A stretch of 36,883 nt of DNA, taken from the NCBI GenBank assembly GCA_041583495.1, contig JBFHFS010000050.1, positions 1 through 36,883 on the forward strand, given 5' to 3'. A program made the position numbers and the translations under genes. Within the stretch, counting starts at the first letter, position 1. Each line of letters starts with the position of its first letter. The notes under the pieces are model-generated. The model was not told the origin of the DNA. It made no database searches and saw only the letters and a list, made by a program, of their open reading frames with translations. Positions 18,016 through 25,656 of this stretch are shown here, piece after piece. The stretch is from JBFHFS01 sp041583495. GTDB lineage: Bacteria; Bacteroidota; Bacteroidia; Bacteroidales; Marinilabiliaceae.

Positions 18016-18297
18016 TTAATAATCATCGCAGTGCTTAATTCTGAATCGGGTGTAACCAAAGGTGGCGACCTTCTGTTGATGAAACATATTCACCTCACCA
18101 TGAGTGGGCCCCTTTCTGCAGGCATTCATGAAAAACTCCAGCCGATCGGGGTCTCCTTCGGCATCAATCTCCACGGTTCCTCCCGGAAGATTTTTCACAA
18201 ATCCATTGATCTGATAAACCTCTGCCTGTCTCTTTACAAAATAACGAAATCCGACACCCTGAACATGACCGCCCACAATAATTCGTACTCGTTCCAT
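18016..18297 (-). CDS. acyP: Acylphosphatase
   Basis: From the ATG at 18297 the protein has 93 residues, the usual size; the longer frame adds 23 residues without similarity. The active-site loop GHVQGVGFRYFV supplies Arg18 and NGFVKNLPGGTVEI supplies Asn36, the two catalytic residues of the fold. The enzyme hydrolyses acyl phosphates such as carbamoyl or acetyl phosphate. It is the first gene of a three-gene minus-strand run with a deacetylase-like protein and a YfhO-like membrane protein; a functional link is not evident. Confidence 0.93.
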   Translation of the reverse strand: MERVRIIVGGHVQGVGFRYFVKRQAEVYQINGFVKNLPGGTVEIDAEGDPDRLEFFMNACRKGPTHGEVNMFHQQKVATFGYTRFRIKHCDDY

Positions 18298-18536
18298 AAT
18301 TGTGCCATTAATTTTCACCCTTCCGCAAGAATCGGGTAATTTCGCCTCCGTGAATTTCAAAAACAAGAACCCTCAAAAGGGATGAACCCTAAAAGGATTA
18401 TTAACCAGGGATTAATCTTTTATGCAAAATAAGAAATTACTCATATATTTCTCTATTTTTAACAAACAAAAACCCCGGAGGGCTCAACTTTTAGGAAAGA
18501 GCTTCCTGTTTTCCATCTAAAATATTTCCATTCCCA

Positions 18537-19661
18537 ATGACTGAGAGCCACTTGCACGTCATAAGTCTCACCATACCTTACCCCGCCAACTTTGGCGGGG
18601 CGTTCGACATCTGGCACAAGTTAAGGGCACTGAAAAAAGCGGGCATAAAAACGGTATTGCATTGCTATAAATACAACCGACCCGAGGCTCCCGAGCTGGA
18701 AAGCGTTTGCGAAAAAGTTTACTACTACAACCGTTCCCGAAGGCTAAGGTATCTGTTTTCAAAAGAGCCCTTTATCGTAACATCCCGTAAATCGACCGCT
18801 CTGCTGAGTCATCTAACTCAAGACCAATCCCCCATATTGATGGAGGGCATTCATTGCACCAGTTTTTTGCATCATCCAGCCTTAGCAGGTCGGAAAATCT
18901 GGATTCGGGCGCACAACGTGGAGCATCACTATTACCAATCGATGTTGAACGCAGAAAAGAGCTGGCTTAAGAAGCTGTTTTTTGTCACCGAGATGAAAAA
19001 GCTCAAGGCCTACGAAACCCGCACCCTGGGGGGGACGGGGTTATTCACTATCTCCGGAAACGACCATGCGTTCTTTCAGCAGTTCAACGCCAACTGTCAT
19101 CTCCTCACCCCCTTTCACGGCCACAATGCCGTAACCAGCAAGCCAGGAACGGGCACTTATGTGCTGTATCACGGGGATCTGTCGATTGGCGAAAATACCG
19201 CAGCAGCCGCACATCTGGCCTCTATGAGCAGCCACTTTCCTGTGCCTCTGATCATCGCGGGACGCTCACCCAAAGAATCATTGAAACAGCTGTCGAAGAG
19301 TTATTCCAACACCACTCTGGTAGAGGAACCACCCGAGGAGAAGATGAAAAACCTGATTCAGGAGGCAGCGGTTATCCTGCTGCCGGCCAACCAGATTACC
19401 GGCTTCAGGCTCAAATTAATAAACTCATTATTTCAGGGACGACACGTCGTGGCAAGTCCGCAGATGCTTGTCGGCACCGGGTTGGACCACCTGTGCTCCA
19501 TCGCCGGGACCACGGAAGAATGGATTAATCAAATAAGGATTCTGGTGGCCACCCCGTTCAGCGCCGAAAAGGCTCTTCAACGACAGGCATTGCTCGAGCC
19601 CTTCTTCGATGACAATAAAGCCAAAGAGCTGGTAAAGTTAATCTTTCCAGCTCTGGCTTAA
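18537..19661 (+). CDS. GT-B-fold glycosyltransferase
   Basis: The protein has 374 residues. The N-terminal ISLTIPYPANFGGAFDIWHKLRALKKAG is the usual first strand and glycine loop of GT4-type enzymes. WIRAHNVEHHYY is the frequent acceptor-domain motif of mannosyl- and glucosyltransferases. The C-terminal half has YHGDLSIGEN, LIIAGRSP and NTTLVEEPPEEKMKNLIQEAAVILLPANQITGFRLKLINSL, where a catalytic glutamate would be expected near the last motif but is not evident (GFRLK). It is transcribed away from the acylphosphatase run. Its sugar and acceptor are unknown. A 9-bp perfect inverted repeat (18581-18600) lies in its first codons. Confidence 0.85.
   Translation: MTESHLHVISLTIPYPANFGGAFDIWHKLRALKKAGIKTVLHCYKYNRPEAPELESVCEKVYYYNRSRRLRYLFSKEPFIVTSRKSTALLSHLTQDQSPILMEGIHCTSFLHHPALAGRKIWIRAHNVEHHYYQSMLNAEKSWLKKLFFVTEMKKLKAYETRTLGGTGLFTISGNDHAFFQQFNANCHLLTPFHGHNAVTSKPGTGTYVLYHGDLSIGENTAAAAHLASMSSHFPVPLIIAGRSPKESLKQLSKSYSNTTLVEEPPEEKMKNLIQEAAVILLPANQITGFRLKLINSLFQGRHVVASPQMLVGTGLDHLCSIAGTTEEWINQIRILVATPFSAEKALQRQALLEPFFDDNKAKELVKLIFPALA
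18581..18600 (+). other. Strong hairpin inside the start of the glycosyltransferase gene
   Basis: CCCCGCCAA (18581-18589) and TTGGCGGGG (18592-18600) are perfect inverted arms almost without a loop, coding for residues 16-21 around the glycine loop. In messenger RNA this would be a very stable hairpin 44 bases after the start codon. Confidence 0.5.
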
Positions 19662-19682
19662 GCGCTATCGGGTAAAGGTCGT

Positions 19683-20387
19683 TTACCGTTTGTGCAACCC
19701 GCACTCTTTGGTTTCGGGATTTTCCCACCACCAACGGCCGGCCCTCACATCCTCACCCGGCTGAATGGCCCGTGTACAGGGCAGACAACCGATACTGGGG
19801 AATCCCTTATCGTGCAGAGGGTTATAGGGCACCTTGTGCTGGTTTATGTAGTCCCACACCTGTTGCTCCGACCAGGTGGCCAGCGGATTCACTTTTATAA
19901 GATTATTATTCGCGTCCCATTCCACCACCTCAATACCCTGGCGGGTCACGGCCTGTGCGGCCCGCAGGCCACAAATCCAGGCATCCATGGTGCTGAACGC
20001 ACGCTGAAGGGGTTCGATCTTGCGAATTCCGCAACACAACTTCCGATTGTCAATACTCTCGTAAAAGAGGTTTATCCCCCGGGAATTAACCATCTCTTCA
20101 ACTCCATTATAATCGGGGAAGAAGACCTCAATTTTCGTTTTATACCGTTTATTGGTGCGGTCGATCAGGTCGTAGGTCTCCGGGAACAAACGACCCGTAT
20201 CCAGGGTGAAAATCCGTGCTTCGGGGTTAATGCTCATCACCATATGTGTGAGCACCTGATCTTCTGCCCCCAGGCTGGAGGAGAGTGCCACCCGGGCCCC
20301 ATACTCTTTAAAAAACCAGGCCAGCACCTCTTCAGGTTCTGCCTGGGCAAACTGTTTATTTAACTGAACTATTGAATCCTGATCCAT
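19683..20387 (-). CDS. cysH: Assimilatory adenylyl-sulfate (APS) reductase, iron-sulfur type
   Basis: The protein has 234 residues. It has the PP-loop-like SSSLGAEDQ (36-44), LDTGRLFPETYDL, and both cysteine pairs that bind a 4Fe-4S cluster in APS reductases: Cys118-Cys119 in CCGIRKIEPL and Cys201/Cys204 in SIGCLPCT. The catalytic Cys229 lies in the terminal ECGLHKR. PAPS-only reductases lack the two pairs, so adenylyl sulfate is the likely substrate, reduced to sulfite with thioredoxin. No other sulfate-assimilation gene is nearby, so the rest of the pathway must lie elsewhere. It follows pfkA by 53 bases but has its own -7 element. Confidence 0.95.
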   Translation of the reverse strand: MDQDSIVQLNKQFAQAEPEEVLAWFFKEYGARVALSSSLGAEDQVLTHMVMSINPEARIFTLDTGRLFPETYDLIDRTNKRYKTKIEVFFPDYNGVEEMVNSRGINLFYESIDNRKLCCGIRKIEPLQRAFSTMDAWICGLRAAQAVTRQGIEVVEWDANNNLIKVNPLATWSEQQVWDYINQHKVPYNPLHDKGFPSIGCLPCTRAIQPGEDVRAGRWWWENPETKECGLHKR

Positions 20388-20409
20388 GTAATGACTTTCT
20401 TTTTTTTTA

Positions 20410-20417
20410 CAAAGATA
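20410..20417 (-). promoter_or_regulatory. -7 element of the cysH promoter
   Basis: The minus strand reads TATCTTTG, a full TAnnTTTG match 23 bases before the cysH start. No good TTG lies at 18-21 bases. It suggests separate control of cysH from the preceding pfkA. Confidence 0.45.
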
Positions 20418-20440
20418 ATGATAAAGATTGGTGGGGAGGT

Positions 20441-21469
20441 TTACTTATCACCAAAACAGACCCCTATTTGCCGGCCCATGGCAACCAACCGGTTGTCGGG
20501 CTTAACCAATCGCAAACGGCCGCTCACCTCTTTGAGGGGCACCGAAGCAATATCATTTCCCTTGAGGGCCACCATCATGCCGAAATTTTGCTCATGTATC
20601 AACTGAGCCGCATGGGCACCCAAACGTGTGGCTAAAATCCGATCGTGGGGGGTGGGACTTCCCCCCCGCTGAATATATCCAAGGATGGTTTCTCTGGTTT
20701 CCAGGCCCGTCAACTTGCGAATATTTTTGGCGATATAAGCGCCTGCAGAATTTTTCTTAGAAGCCTTAATTCCTTCCCCCACAACAACAATAGAATAGGG
20801 TTTTTTTCTATGGCTTCGTTCCTCCAGATAGCTGGCGACAACATCCAGGTCGTATTCCAGCTCGGGGATAAGAATCACATCACCTCCTCCAGCCATTCCA
20901 GAGTGCAGGCCAATCCATCCGGCATGATGCCCCATCACCTCAATCACCATAACCCGTTTATGAGAGCTGGCCGTGGTATGCAACCTGTCGATGGCTCCTG
21001 TAGCGATATAAACGGCGGTATCGAAGCCAAAAGTGACGTCGGTTCCCCACACATCGTTATCGATGGTTTTAGGGATTCCGATAACATTGAGACCCTCGTC
21101 AGCCAAAAGCCCGGCGGTTTTTTGAGTCCCGTTGCCCCCGATACAGACCAGCGCATCCAGACCCAATTCCTTATAGTTTTTCTTAATCACCTCCGGCTTG
21201 TCCTCAACCACGTCACCATCCTGAATCTTAAAGGGTTTTAACCGGGAAGTTCCCAGGATAGTTCCCCCCAGGGTCAATATCCCGGAAAGCAGATTTTCGT
21301 TAAGCGCAATGGTCTCTTTTTCCAGCAGGCCGGAGAAACCGTTGGCAATTCCGATCACTTCCATATTGTATTCAACCATTGCGGTTTTTCCAACCCCACG
21401 AATGGCCGCATTTATCCCCGGGCAGTCACCCCCGGATGACAAAATGCCGATTCTCATCTTTTTTCCCAT
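20441..21469 (-). CDS. pfkA: 6-phosphofructokinase
   Basis: The protein has 342 residues. It phosphorylates fructose 6-phosphate in glycolysis. Motifs are SSGGDCPGINAAIRG (11-25), GGNGT (111-115), PKTIDND (133-139) with the catalytic base Asp137, MVIEVMGHHAGWI, and GYIQRGGSPTPHDRI. Gly114, equivalent to E. coli Gly104, favours ATP as donor. Lys134, equivalent to E. coli Gly124, is typical of the group III and pyrophosphate-using branch. The magnesium-binding aspartate of GGDGS is Asn113 here. ATP use is therefore likely but not certain. Residue 5 is an alternative methionine start. Confidence 0.93.
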   Translation of the reverse strand: MGKKMRIGILSSGGDCPGINAAIRGVGKTAMVEYNMEVIGIANGFSGLLEKETIALNENLLSGILTLGGTILGTSRLKPFKIQDGDVVEDKPEVIKKNYKELGLDALVCIGGNGTQKTAGLLADEGLNVIGIPKTIDNDVWGTDVTFGFDTAVYIATGAIDRLHTTASSHKRVMVIEVMGHHAGWIGLHSGMAGGGDVILIPELEYDLDVVASYLEERSHRKKPYSIVVVGEGIKASKKNSAGAYIAKNIRKLTGLETRETILGYIQRGGSPTPHDRILATRLGAHAAQLIHEQNFGMMVALKGNDIASVPLKEVSGRLRLVKPDNRLVAMGRQIGVCFGDK

Positions 21470-21500
21470 AAAACTACTTTTTTAAATTTCTTTACTTACC

Positions 21501-21521
21501 CCAGACCCTTGTCTGGTTTTT
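21501..21521 (+). terminator. Hairpin with T-run between usp and pfkA
   Basis: CCAGAC (21501-21506), a CCTT loop and GTCTGG (21511-21516) are followed by TTTTT on the plus strand. The flanking genes both run on the minus strand, where the hairpin has no T-run. It may stop antisense transcription or act as a minus-strand processing hairpin ahead of pfkA. Confidence 0.45.
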
Positions 21522-21538
21522 AATATTTCACTTCACCG

Positions 21539-22414
21539 TTATATATGGAACACCAGCAATGGAATATCGATACTGAACAAGGTCTTCCGTGTCAGACTAG
21601 GGAGGAAAAACTTAGCAATCACATTGCGTTTTCGACGTGTCATGGCTATCAGATCGATCTGATTTGTAGCCAAATATTCCTCCAATGCTTTAACATACTC
21701 AGCACCAACGTTGAAACTGGAAATGATTTCATGATTGCGATAGGTGGCATAACAATAATCGCGAAATCGGTCCAGTCGGCGGAGGTCGGTCTTATCGGGA
21801 TCCCGCAGGCAAAAATGCACCGCGTGAATCTGCGTTTTAAAGGGGGTTATGAGCCGGATTAGTTTATGAAAGGAGATATAGTCGTCGTCCCCGAAGTCGG
21901 TCAGGAAGAGCACCCTGCTCAACTTTTCCAGGTCCACACCCGAGTTCACGGGCACGGCCAAAACCGGGGAGGAGGCATCCTTAATCACATCGGAGGTAAC
22001 ACTTCCCAGCAACTCCTTAATGGTCTCGCCCTTACTTTTAGTCCCCATCACGACCACATCGGCCGACATGCGATTGCTCACCCGGGTAATCACATCCTCG
22101 GGATAACCAAACTCGAACAGATCTTCGATGATCATATTTTCTCTCTGAGAAGGGGTCATCCCTTCCCTGATCTGATCGCACAGTCGTTTCAGTTTATTCC
22201 TGGCTTTTTGCTCTCTCTCTTCCAACGCCGTTTGATCCGACCCGGGGACCACCTCCACGGGGATTCCGTCCTCATACTCACCGAGAGAGAGGTAGGCCGA
22301 GAAGCAATGCAACAACACTACTCTGGAAGGAAATTTACCTGCCAAAGTCAGCGCATAGGTCAGCGCGTTGTCGGATTTTTCGGTAAAAGCAACAGGGACA
22401 AGTATTTGAATCAT
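21539..22414 (-). CDS. Tandem-domain universal stress protein
   Basis: The protein has 291 residues in two UspA-like halves. The first half begins ILVPVAFTEKSDNALTYALTLA and contains the nucleotide-binding loop within GTKSKGETIKELLGSVTSDVIKDASSPVLAVP (124-155), matching the G-2x-G-9x-(G/S)-(S/T) pattern of ATP-binding Usps. The second half (about 165-291) keeps the fold pattern but has lost that loop (TRRKRNVIAKFFLPSLTRKTLFSIDIPLLVF). Such proteins help survival under starvation or oxidative stress. A clear Shine-Dalgarno lies ahead of it. Confidence 0.93.
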   Translation of the reverse strand: MIQILVPVAFTEKSDNALTYALTLAGKFPSRVVLLHCFSAYLSLGEYEDGIPVEVVPGSDQTALEEREQKARNKLKRLCDQIREGMTPSQRENMIIEDLFEFGYPEDVITRVSNRMSADVVVMGTKSKGETIKELLGSVTSDVIKDASSPVLAVPVNSGVDLEKLSRVLFLTDFGDDDYISFHKLIRLITPFKTQIHAVHFCLRDPDKTDLRRLDRFRDYCYATYRNHEIISSFNVGAEYVKALEEYLATNQIDLIAMTRRKRNVIAKFFLPSLTRKTLFSIDIPLLVFHI

Positions 22415-22421
22415 AAATGTG

Positions 22422-22428
22422 ACCTCCC
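22422..22428 (-). promoter_or_regulatory. Strong ribosome-binding site of the usp gene
   Basis: GGGAGGT on the minus strand lies 7 bases before the ATG at 22414. Such a clear Shine-Dalgarno is unusual among the genes in this window and fixes the start. Confidence 0.7.
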
Positions 22429-22476
22429 ATAACGCAAGTTAAATGCTAAAACGCTGCAAAAGTTACGAAAAAATAC

Positions 22477-22517
22477 AAAAAAAGCCTGCAAACATCAATT
22501 AATGTTATGCAAGCTTT
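22477..22517 (-). terminator. Intrinsic terminator of queA
   Basis: On the minus strand AAAGC-TGCA-AACAT arms (22502-22517) pair with ATGTT-TGCA-GCTTT (22481-22495), with one mismatch and one bulge and a 6-base loop. Seven T residues follow (22483-22477). It lies between queA and the universal stress gene and should end the queA transcript. Confidence 0.85.
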
Positions 22518-22582
22518 CTAACTGTTGAGTTGGGATTACTTAACAGAGTCTGCCAATAAGGGCCCAACTTTATGGACAACCA

Positions 22583-23632
22583 CTATATTATCAGGATGGC
22601 ATCCCCATAGGTTCCAAACCGGTACTTTTCTTTCACAGCCACCTTATAGGCCTTCATTACCAGGTCAAAGCCACCGAAAGCAGCAACAGTCATCAACAAG
22701 GTAGAGAGCGGAAGGTGAAAATTGGACACCATAGCATCGGCGACCTGAAAATCGTAGGGCGGAAAAATAAATTTATTGGTCCACCCTTCAAAAGGTTTCA
22801 CATGTCCAAAGGTTGAAACAGAACTTTCGAGGGTTCTCATCACCGTAGTTCCCACCGCAACAACTCTTTTTCGGTTATCTTTAGCCTGATTGATAATCTT
22901 AGTTTGTTCCTCTTTGATAATGATCTGTTCGGAATCCATTTTGTGTTTGGTCAGATCCTCCACATCTACCGAGCGGAAGCTTCCAAGGCCCACATGCAGG
23001 GTAACAAAGGCAAAATCAATGCCTTTGATCTCAAAGCGCTTCAGCAATTCGCGACTAAAGTGCATTCCTGCGGTGGGTGCCGCAACGGCTCCTTCGTGCT
23101 GGGCAAAGATGGTTTGATACCGTTCGCGGTCCTGAGGTTCCACCTCCCGGTTGATGGTTTTGGGCAGCGGGGTTTCGCCCAGGCTGTAAAGGGTTTCCTT
23201 AAATTCTTCATACGATCCGTCATATAAGAAACGAAGCGTACGGCCACGGGAAGTGGTGTTATCGATCACCTCGGCCACCAACATATCTTCTTCGCCAAAA
23301 TAAAGCTTGTTCCCAATACGAATTTTCCTGGCCGGATCCACCATCACATCCCACAAACGCTGCTCTTTATTGAGCTCTCTGAGCAGAAACACTTCAATCT
23401 CTGCCCCTGTTTTCTCCTTATTCCCATGGAGCCTGGCGGGAAAGACCTTAGTGTCGTTAAACACCAATACATCCTGATCGTCGAAATAATTGATGATATC
23501 CTTAAAAACCTTATGCTCAATTTTTCCTGTCTGCTTATGCAGCACCATTAAACGCGACTCATCACGGTTTCCAGCGGGATGCAACGCAATCAATTCCTCG
23601 GGTAATTTGTATTTAAATTTGGACAACTTCAT
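22583..23632 (-). CDS. queA: S-adenosylmethionine:tRNA ribosyltransferase-isomerase
   Basis: The protein has 349 residues from the ATG at 23632, giving the usual MKLSKFKYKLPEELIALHP start; the longer frame opens at a TTG. Family blocks include DVLVFNDTKVFPARLHG, GAEIEVFLLREL, YQTIFAQHEGAVAAPTAGMHFS, VTLHVGLGSFRSV and VSNFHLPLSTLLMTVAAF. QueA transfers the ribosyl part of S-adenosylmethionine to preQ1 in tRNA to form epoxyqueuosine. It follows truB by 78 bases in the conserved series from ftsX and ends at the terminator at 22477-22517. Confidence 0.97.
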   Translation of the reverse strand: MKLSKFKYKLPEELIALHPAGNRDESRLMVLHKQTGKIEHKVFKDIINYFDDQDVLVFNDTKVFPARLHGNKEKTGAEIEVFLLRELNKEQRLWDVMVDPARKIRIGNKLYFGEEDMLVAEVIDNTTSRGRTLRFLYDGSYEEFKETLYSLGETPLPKTINREVEPQDRERYQTIFAQHEGAVAAPTAGMHFSRELLKRFEIKGIDFAFVTLHVGLGSFRSVDVEDLTKHKMDSEQIIIKEEQTKIINQAKDNRKRVVAVGTTVMRTLESSVSTFGHVKPFEGWTNKFIFPPYDFQVADAMVSNFHLPLSTLLMTVAAFGGFDLVMKAYKVAVKEKYRFGTYGDAILII

Positions 23633-23710
23633 AATAGTGCTCAATAATTATCGATTAATAACTCCTAAATTTTAGACAGAAAAACAAGCTTACTTTATAC
23701 GGACAAACGC

Positions 23711-24451
23711 TTAAATTGTTACCATTCGCTCCAAATTTATTTTAAATGTCTCGATGGTCATGGCTCTTTCCACCGACAAACCGCCAATGGCTGTTCGCCG
23801 GAGAGCAGACAAATGGCCCCCCGACCCCAGAGCAACGCCCAGATCACGCGCAAAAGAGCGAATATAGGTGCCCTTACTACAATGAACAAGTATACGAGCC
23901 TCATTGTTTTCGAAGCCCAACAGCTTAAGGTCATGAAAATGAACTTCCCGCGACTTCATCTCGAAATCCGTTCCTTTCCGGGCCATCTCATAAGCCTTTT
24001 TCCCTCCTATCTTGATGGCCGAAAACTGAGGGGGCACTTGCTGCTGCACCCCTAAAAAGCCCTGGAGTATTTTCTCTACCAGGGCAGCATTGAGATGACC
24101 GGTTGGAAAAACCTGATCCACCTCCGACTCCAGGTCGAACGACGGGGTGGTAGCGCCAAACCGCACGACAGCCTCATAGTGTTTATCGAAACCCATGAGC
24201 TGCTCAATCTGCTTAGTTGCTTTCCCGGTACAAACAATCATTAATCCGGTGGCCAGAGGATCGAGCGTGCCAGCATGCCCCACCTTAATCTTTTTTATTT
24301 TCAGAGCAAATCGCAACATGCCCCGTATTTTATTGACCACATCAAACGAGGTCCAATTGAGCGGTTTGTCAATCAGGAGCATTTGGCCCTCTAAAAAAGA
24401 TTGAAGACTTTTCATCCTCGAAAAGTCCGTACAAAAATCATCTATCACCAT
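23711..24451 (-). CDS. truB: tRNA pseudouridine-55 synthase
   Basis: The protein has 246 residues. The catalytic Asp64 sits in GHAGTLDPLATGLM; MLLIDKPLNWTSFDVVNKIR and CSKGTYIRSFARDLG are also typical. It makes pseudouridine 55 in the T-loop of tRNA. The ATG at 24451 overlaps the uppP stop by 7 bases and is preceded by GGAGG at a 6-base spacing, so coupled translation from this start is favoured. An internal ATG at 24415 would give an N terminus closer to some relatives. Confidence 0.95.
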   Translation of the reverse strand: MVIDDFCTDFSRMKSLQSFLEGQMLLIDKPLNWTSFDVVNKIRGMLRFALKIKKIKVGHAGTLDPLATGLMIVCTGKATKQIEQLMGFDKHYEAVVRFGATTPSFDLESEVDQVFPTGHLNAALVEKILQGFLGVQQQVPPQFSAIKIGGKKAYEMARKGTDFEMKSREVHFHDLKLLGFENNEARILVHCSKGTYIRSFARDLGVALGSGGHLSALRRTAIGGLSVERAMTIETFKINLERMVTI

Positions 24452-25242
24452 AAATATCCTCCAATAGCCAAAACGCCTATGAGGGCACAGTAAAGAGCGA
24501 ACCAGATGAGCTTCCCTTTCTTAACAATCTCGATCATCCACTGGCAAGCCAACAGCCCACTGACAAATGCCGCCACAAAACCCGCGAAAAGGACAAGGCC
24601 TCCAACCCCTTGGGAGGGAGAAGATAAACCACCCTTAACCACACTCAGCAAGTTCTCACCCAGGATGGGCACCAGCACCATTAAAAAAGAGAAACGCGCG
24701 ACCTCTTCCCGCTTGTTTCCGATGATGAGCCCGGTAGCAATGGTGGCACCCGATCGGGAGATTCCGGGTAAAACAGCGATGGTTTGAGCCACCCCGATAA
24801 TAAAGGCATCCCTAAAGGTAATGTCCCGGTTGCCGGATTTCCGGTAATATGAGAACGCCAGAAACGAAGCGGTAATCAACAGCATAAATCCTACCAGCAA
24901 AATAATGGATCCCGAATCAAAGACCCCTTCGACCTGATCTTTAAAGAAAAGGCCCACCACAGCGATAGGAATCATCGAAAAAGCAATTTTGGCCAAATAG
25001 CGGGTCTCCTCATTCCACTGAAAGTGCAACAACCCGGTGAGCAACGACACGATATCGCGTCGAAAAACCACCAGGGTGCTCAAGACGGTAGCCCCATGAA
25101 CCACCACGGTAAAGGTGAGATTATCAGAGGTGTTAATACCCAGCAGATGTTTCCCTATCTCGAGATGCCCACTGCTGCTGACAGGCAAAAACTCTGTCAG
25201 ACCCTGAACCAGCCCCAGCAAAATTGCTTCAATCCAACTCAT
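24445..25242 (-). CDS. uppP: Undecaprenyl-diphosphatase
   Basis: The protein has 265 residues and about seven to eight membrane segments. The two active-site motifs are GLTEFLPVSSSGHL (14-27) and PGISRSG (159-165, Arg163). It dephosphorylates undecaprenyl diphosphate so the lipid carrier can be reused for peptidoglycan and surface glycans, which fits the glycan cluster starting at 26664. It sits between the DUF3098 gene and truB as in many Bacteroidota. Confidence 0.97.
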   Translation of the reverse strand: MSWIEAILLGLVQGLTEFLPVSSSGHLEIGKHLLGINTSDNLTFTVVVHGATVLSTLVVFRRDIVSLLTGLLHFQWNEETRYLAKIAFSMIPIAVVGLFFKDQVEGVFDSGSIILLVGFMLLITASFLAFSYYRKSGNRDITFRDAFIIGVAQTIAVLPGISRSGATIATGLIIGNKREEVARFSFLMVLVPILGENLLSVVKGGLSSPSQGVGGLVLFAGFVAAFVSGLLACQWMIEIVKKGKLIWFALYCALIGVLAIGGYLW

Positions 25243-25285
25243 AAATTTCTTTGATTTATAAACGCCCAGATGAGTCCTGTAGAAT

Positions 25286-25324
25286 AAAAAAAAGAGTTCA
25301 ACGGAATGAGATTATCCATTGAAC
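25286..25324 (-). terminator. Terminator or attenuator between the DUF3098 gene and uppP
   Basis: On the minus strand GTTCAATGGA pairs with TCCGTTGAAC (arms at 25324-25315 and 25305-25296, one wobble pair). TC and eight T residues (25293-25286) follow. It lies 43 bases before the uppP start, so it would separate ftsX-DUF3098 from uppP-truB-queA or attenuate the latter. A second 8-bp stem, ACAGGCGT/ACGCCTGT (25334-25364), lies just upstream. Confidence 0.65.
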
Positions 25325-25377
25325 ATCCGGAAAACAGGCGTCCACTCCAGTAAGTTACGCCTGTCGGTAATCCCTGC

Positions 25378-25632
25378 TTATTCTTTCTTAGATGAGGGCT
25401 TCTTCATGATGGCATAAATGCCAAACAAAAAACCAAAAAGAACGACCATAGGGGCCAGGGTAATGCGTCGAAAGCTGTAAATGGCTTCGTTAAAAACATC
25501 AGGATCGTCGCTGCCACCACCCATCATCAGCAAAAAACCCACAACCGCGATTCCAAAAGCAATTGCCAACAATTGGTAGTTCACCTTTTCGAGAGCCATC
25601 CCGAATCGCTTATCGTTTTCAATTTTCGACAT
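25378..25632 (-). CDS. DUF3098 small membrane protein
   Basis: The protein has 84 residues: a short basic leader, a membrane segment at about 17-35 (LLAIAFGIAVVGFLLMMGG), an acidic loop GGSDDPDVFNEAIYSFRRITLAP, and a second membrane segment at about 58-75 ending in KKPSSKKE. This matches the Bacteroidota-specific DUF3098 family, usually found right after ftsX. It starts 24 bases after the ftsX stop. A role in division or envelope assembly is suggested only by this constant linkage. Confidence 0.9.
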   Translation of the reverse strand: MSKIENDKRFGMALEKVNYQLLAIAFGIAVVGFLLMMGGGSDDPDVFNEAIYSFRRITLAPMVVLFGFLFGIYAIMKKPSSKKE

Positions 25633-25656
25633 ATCTGATCTTATTTAAAATATACT

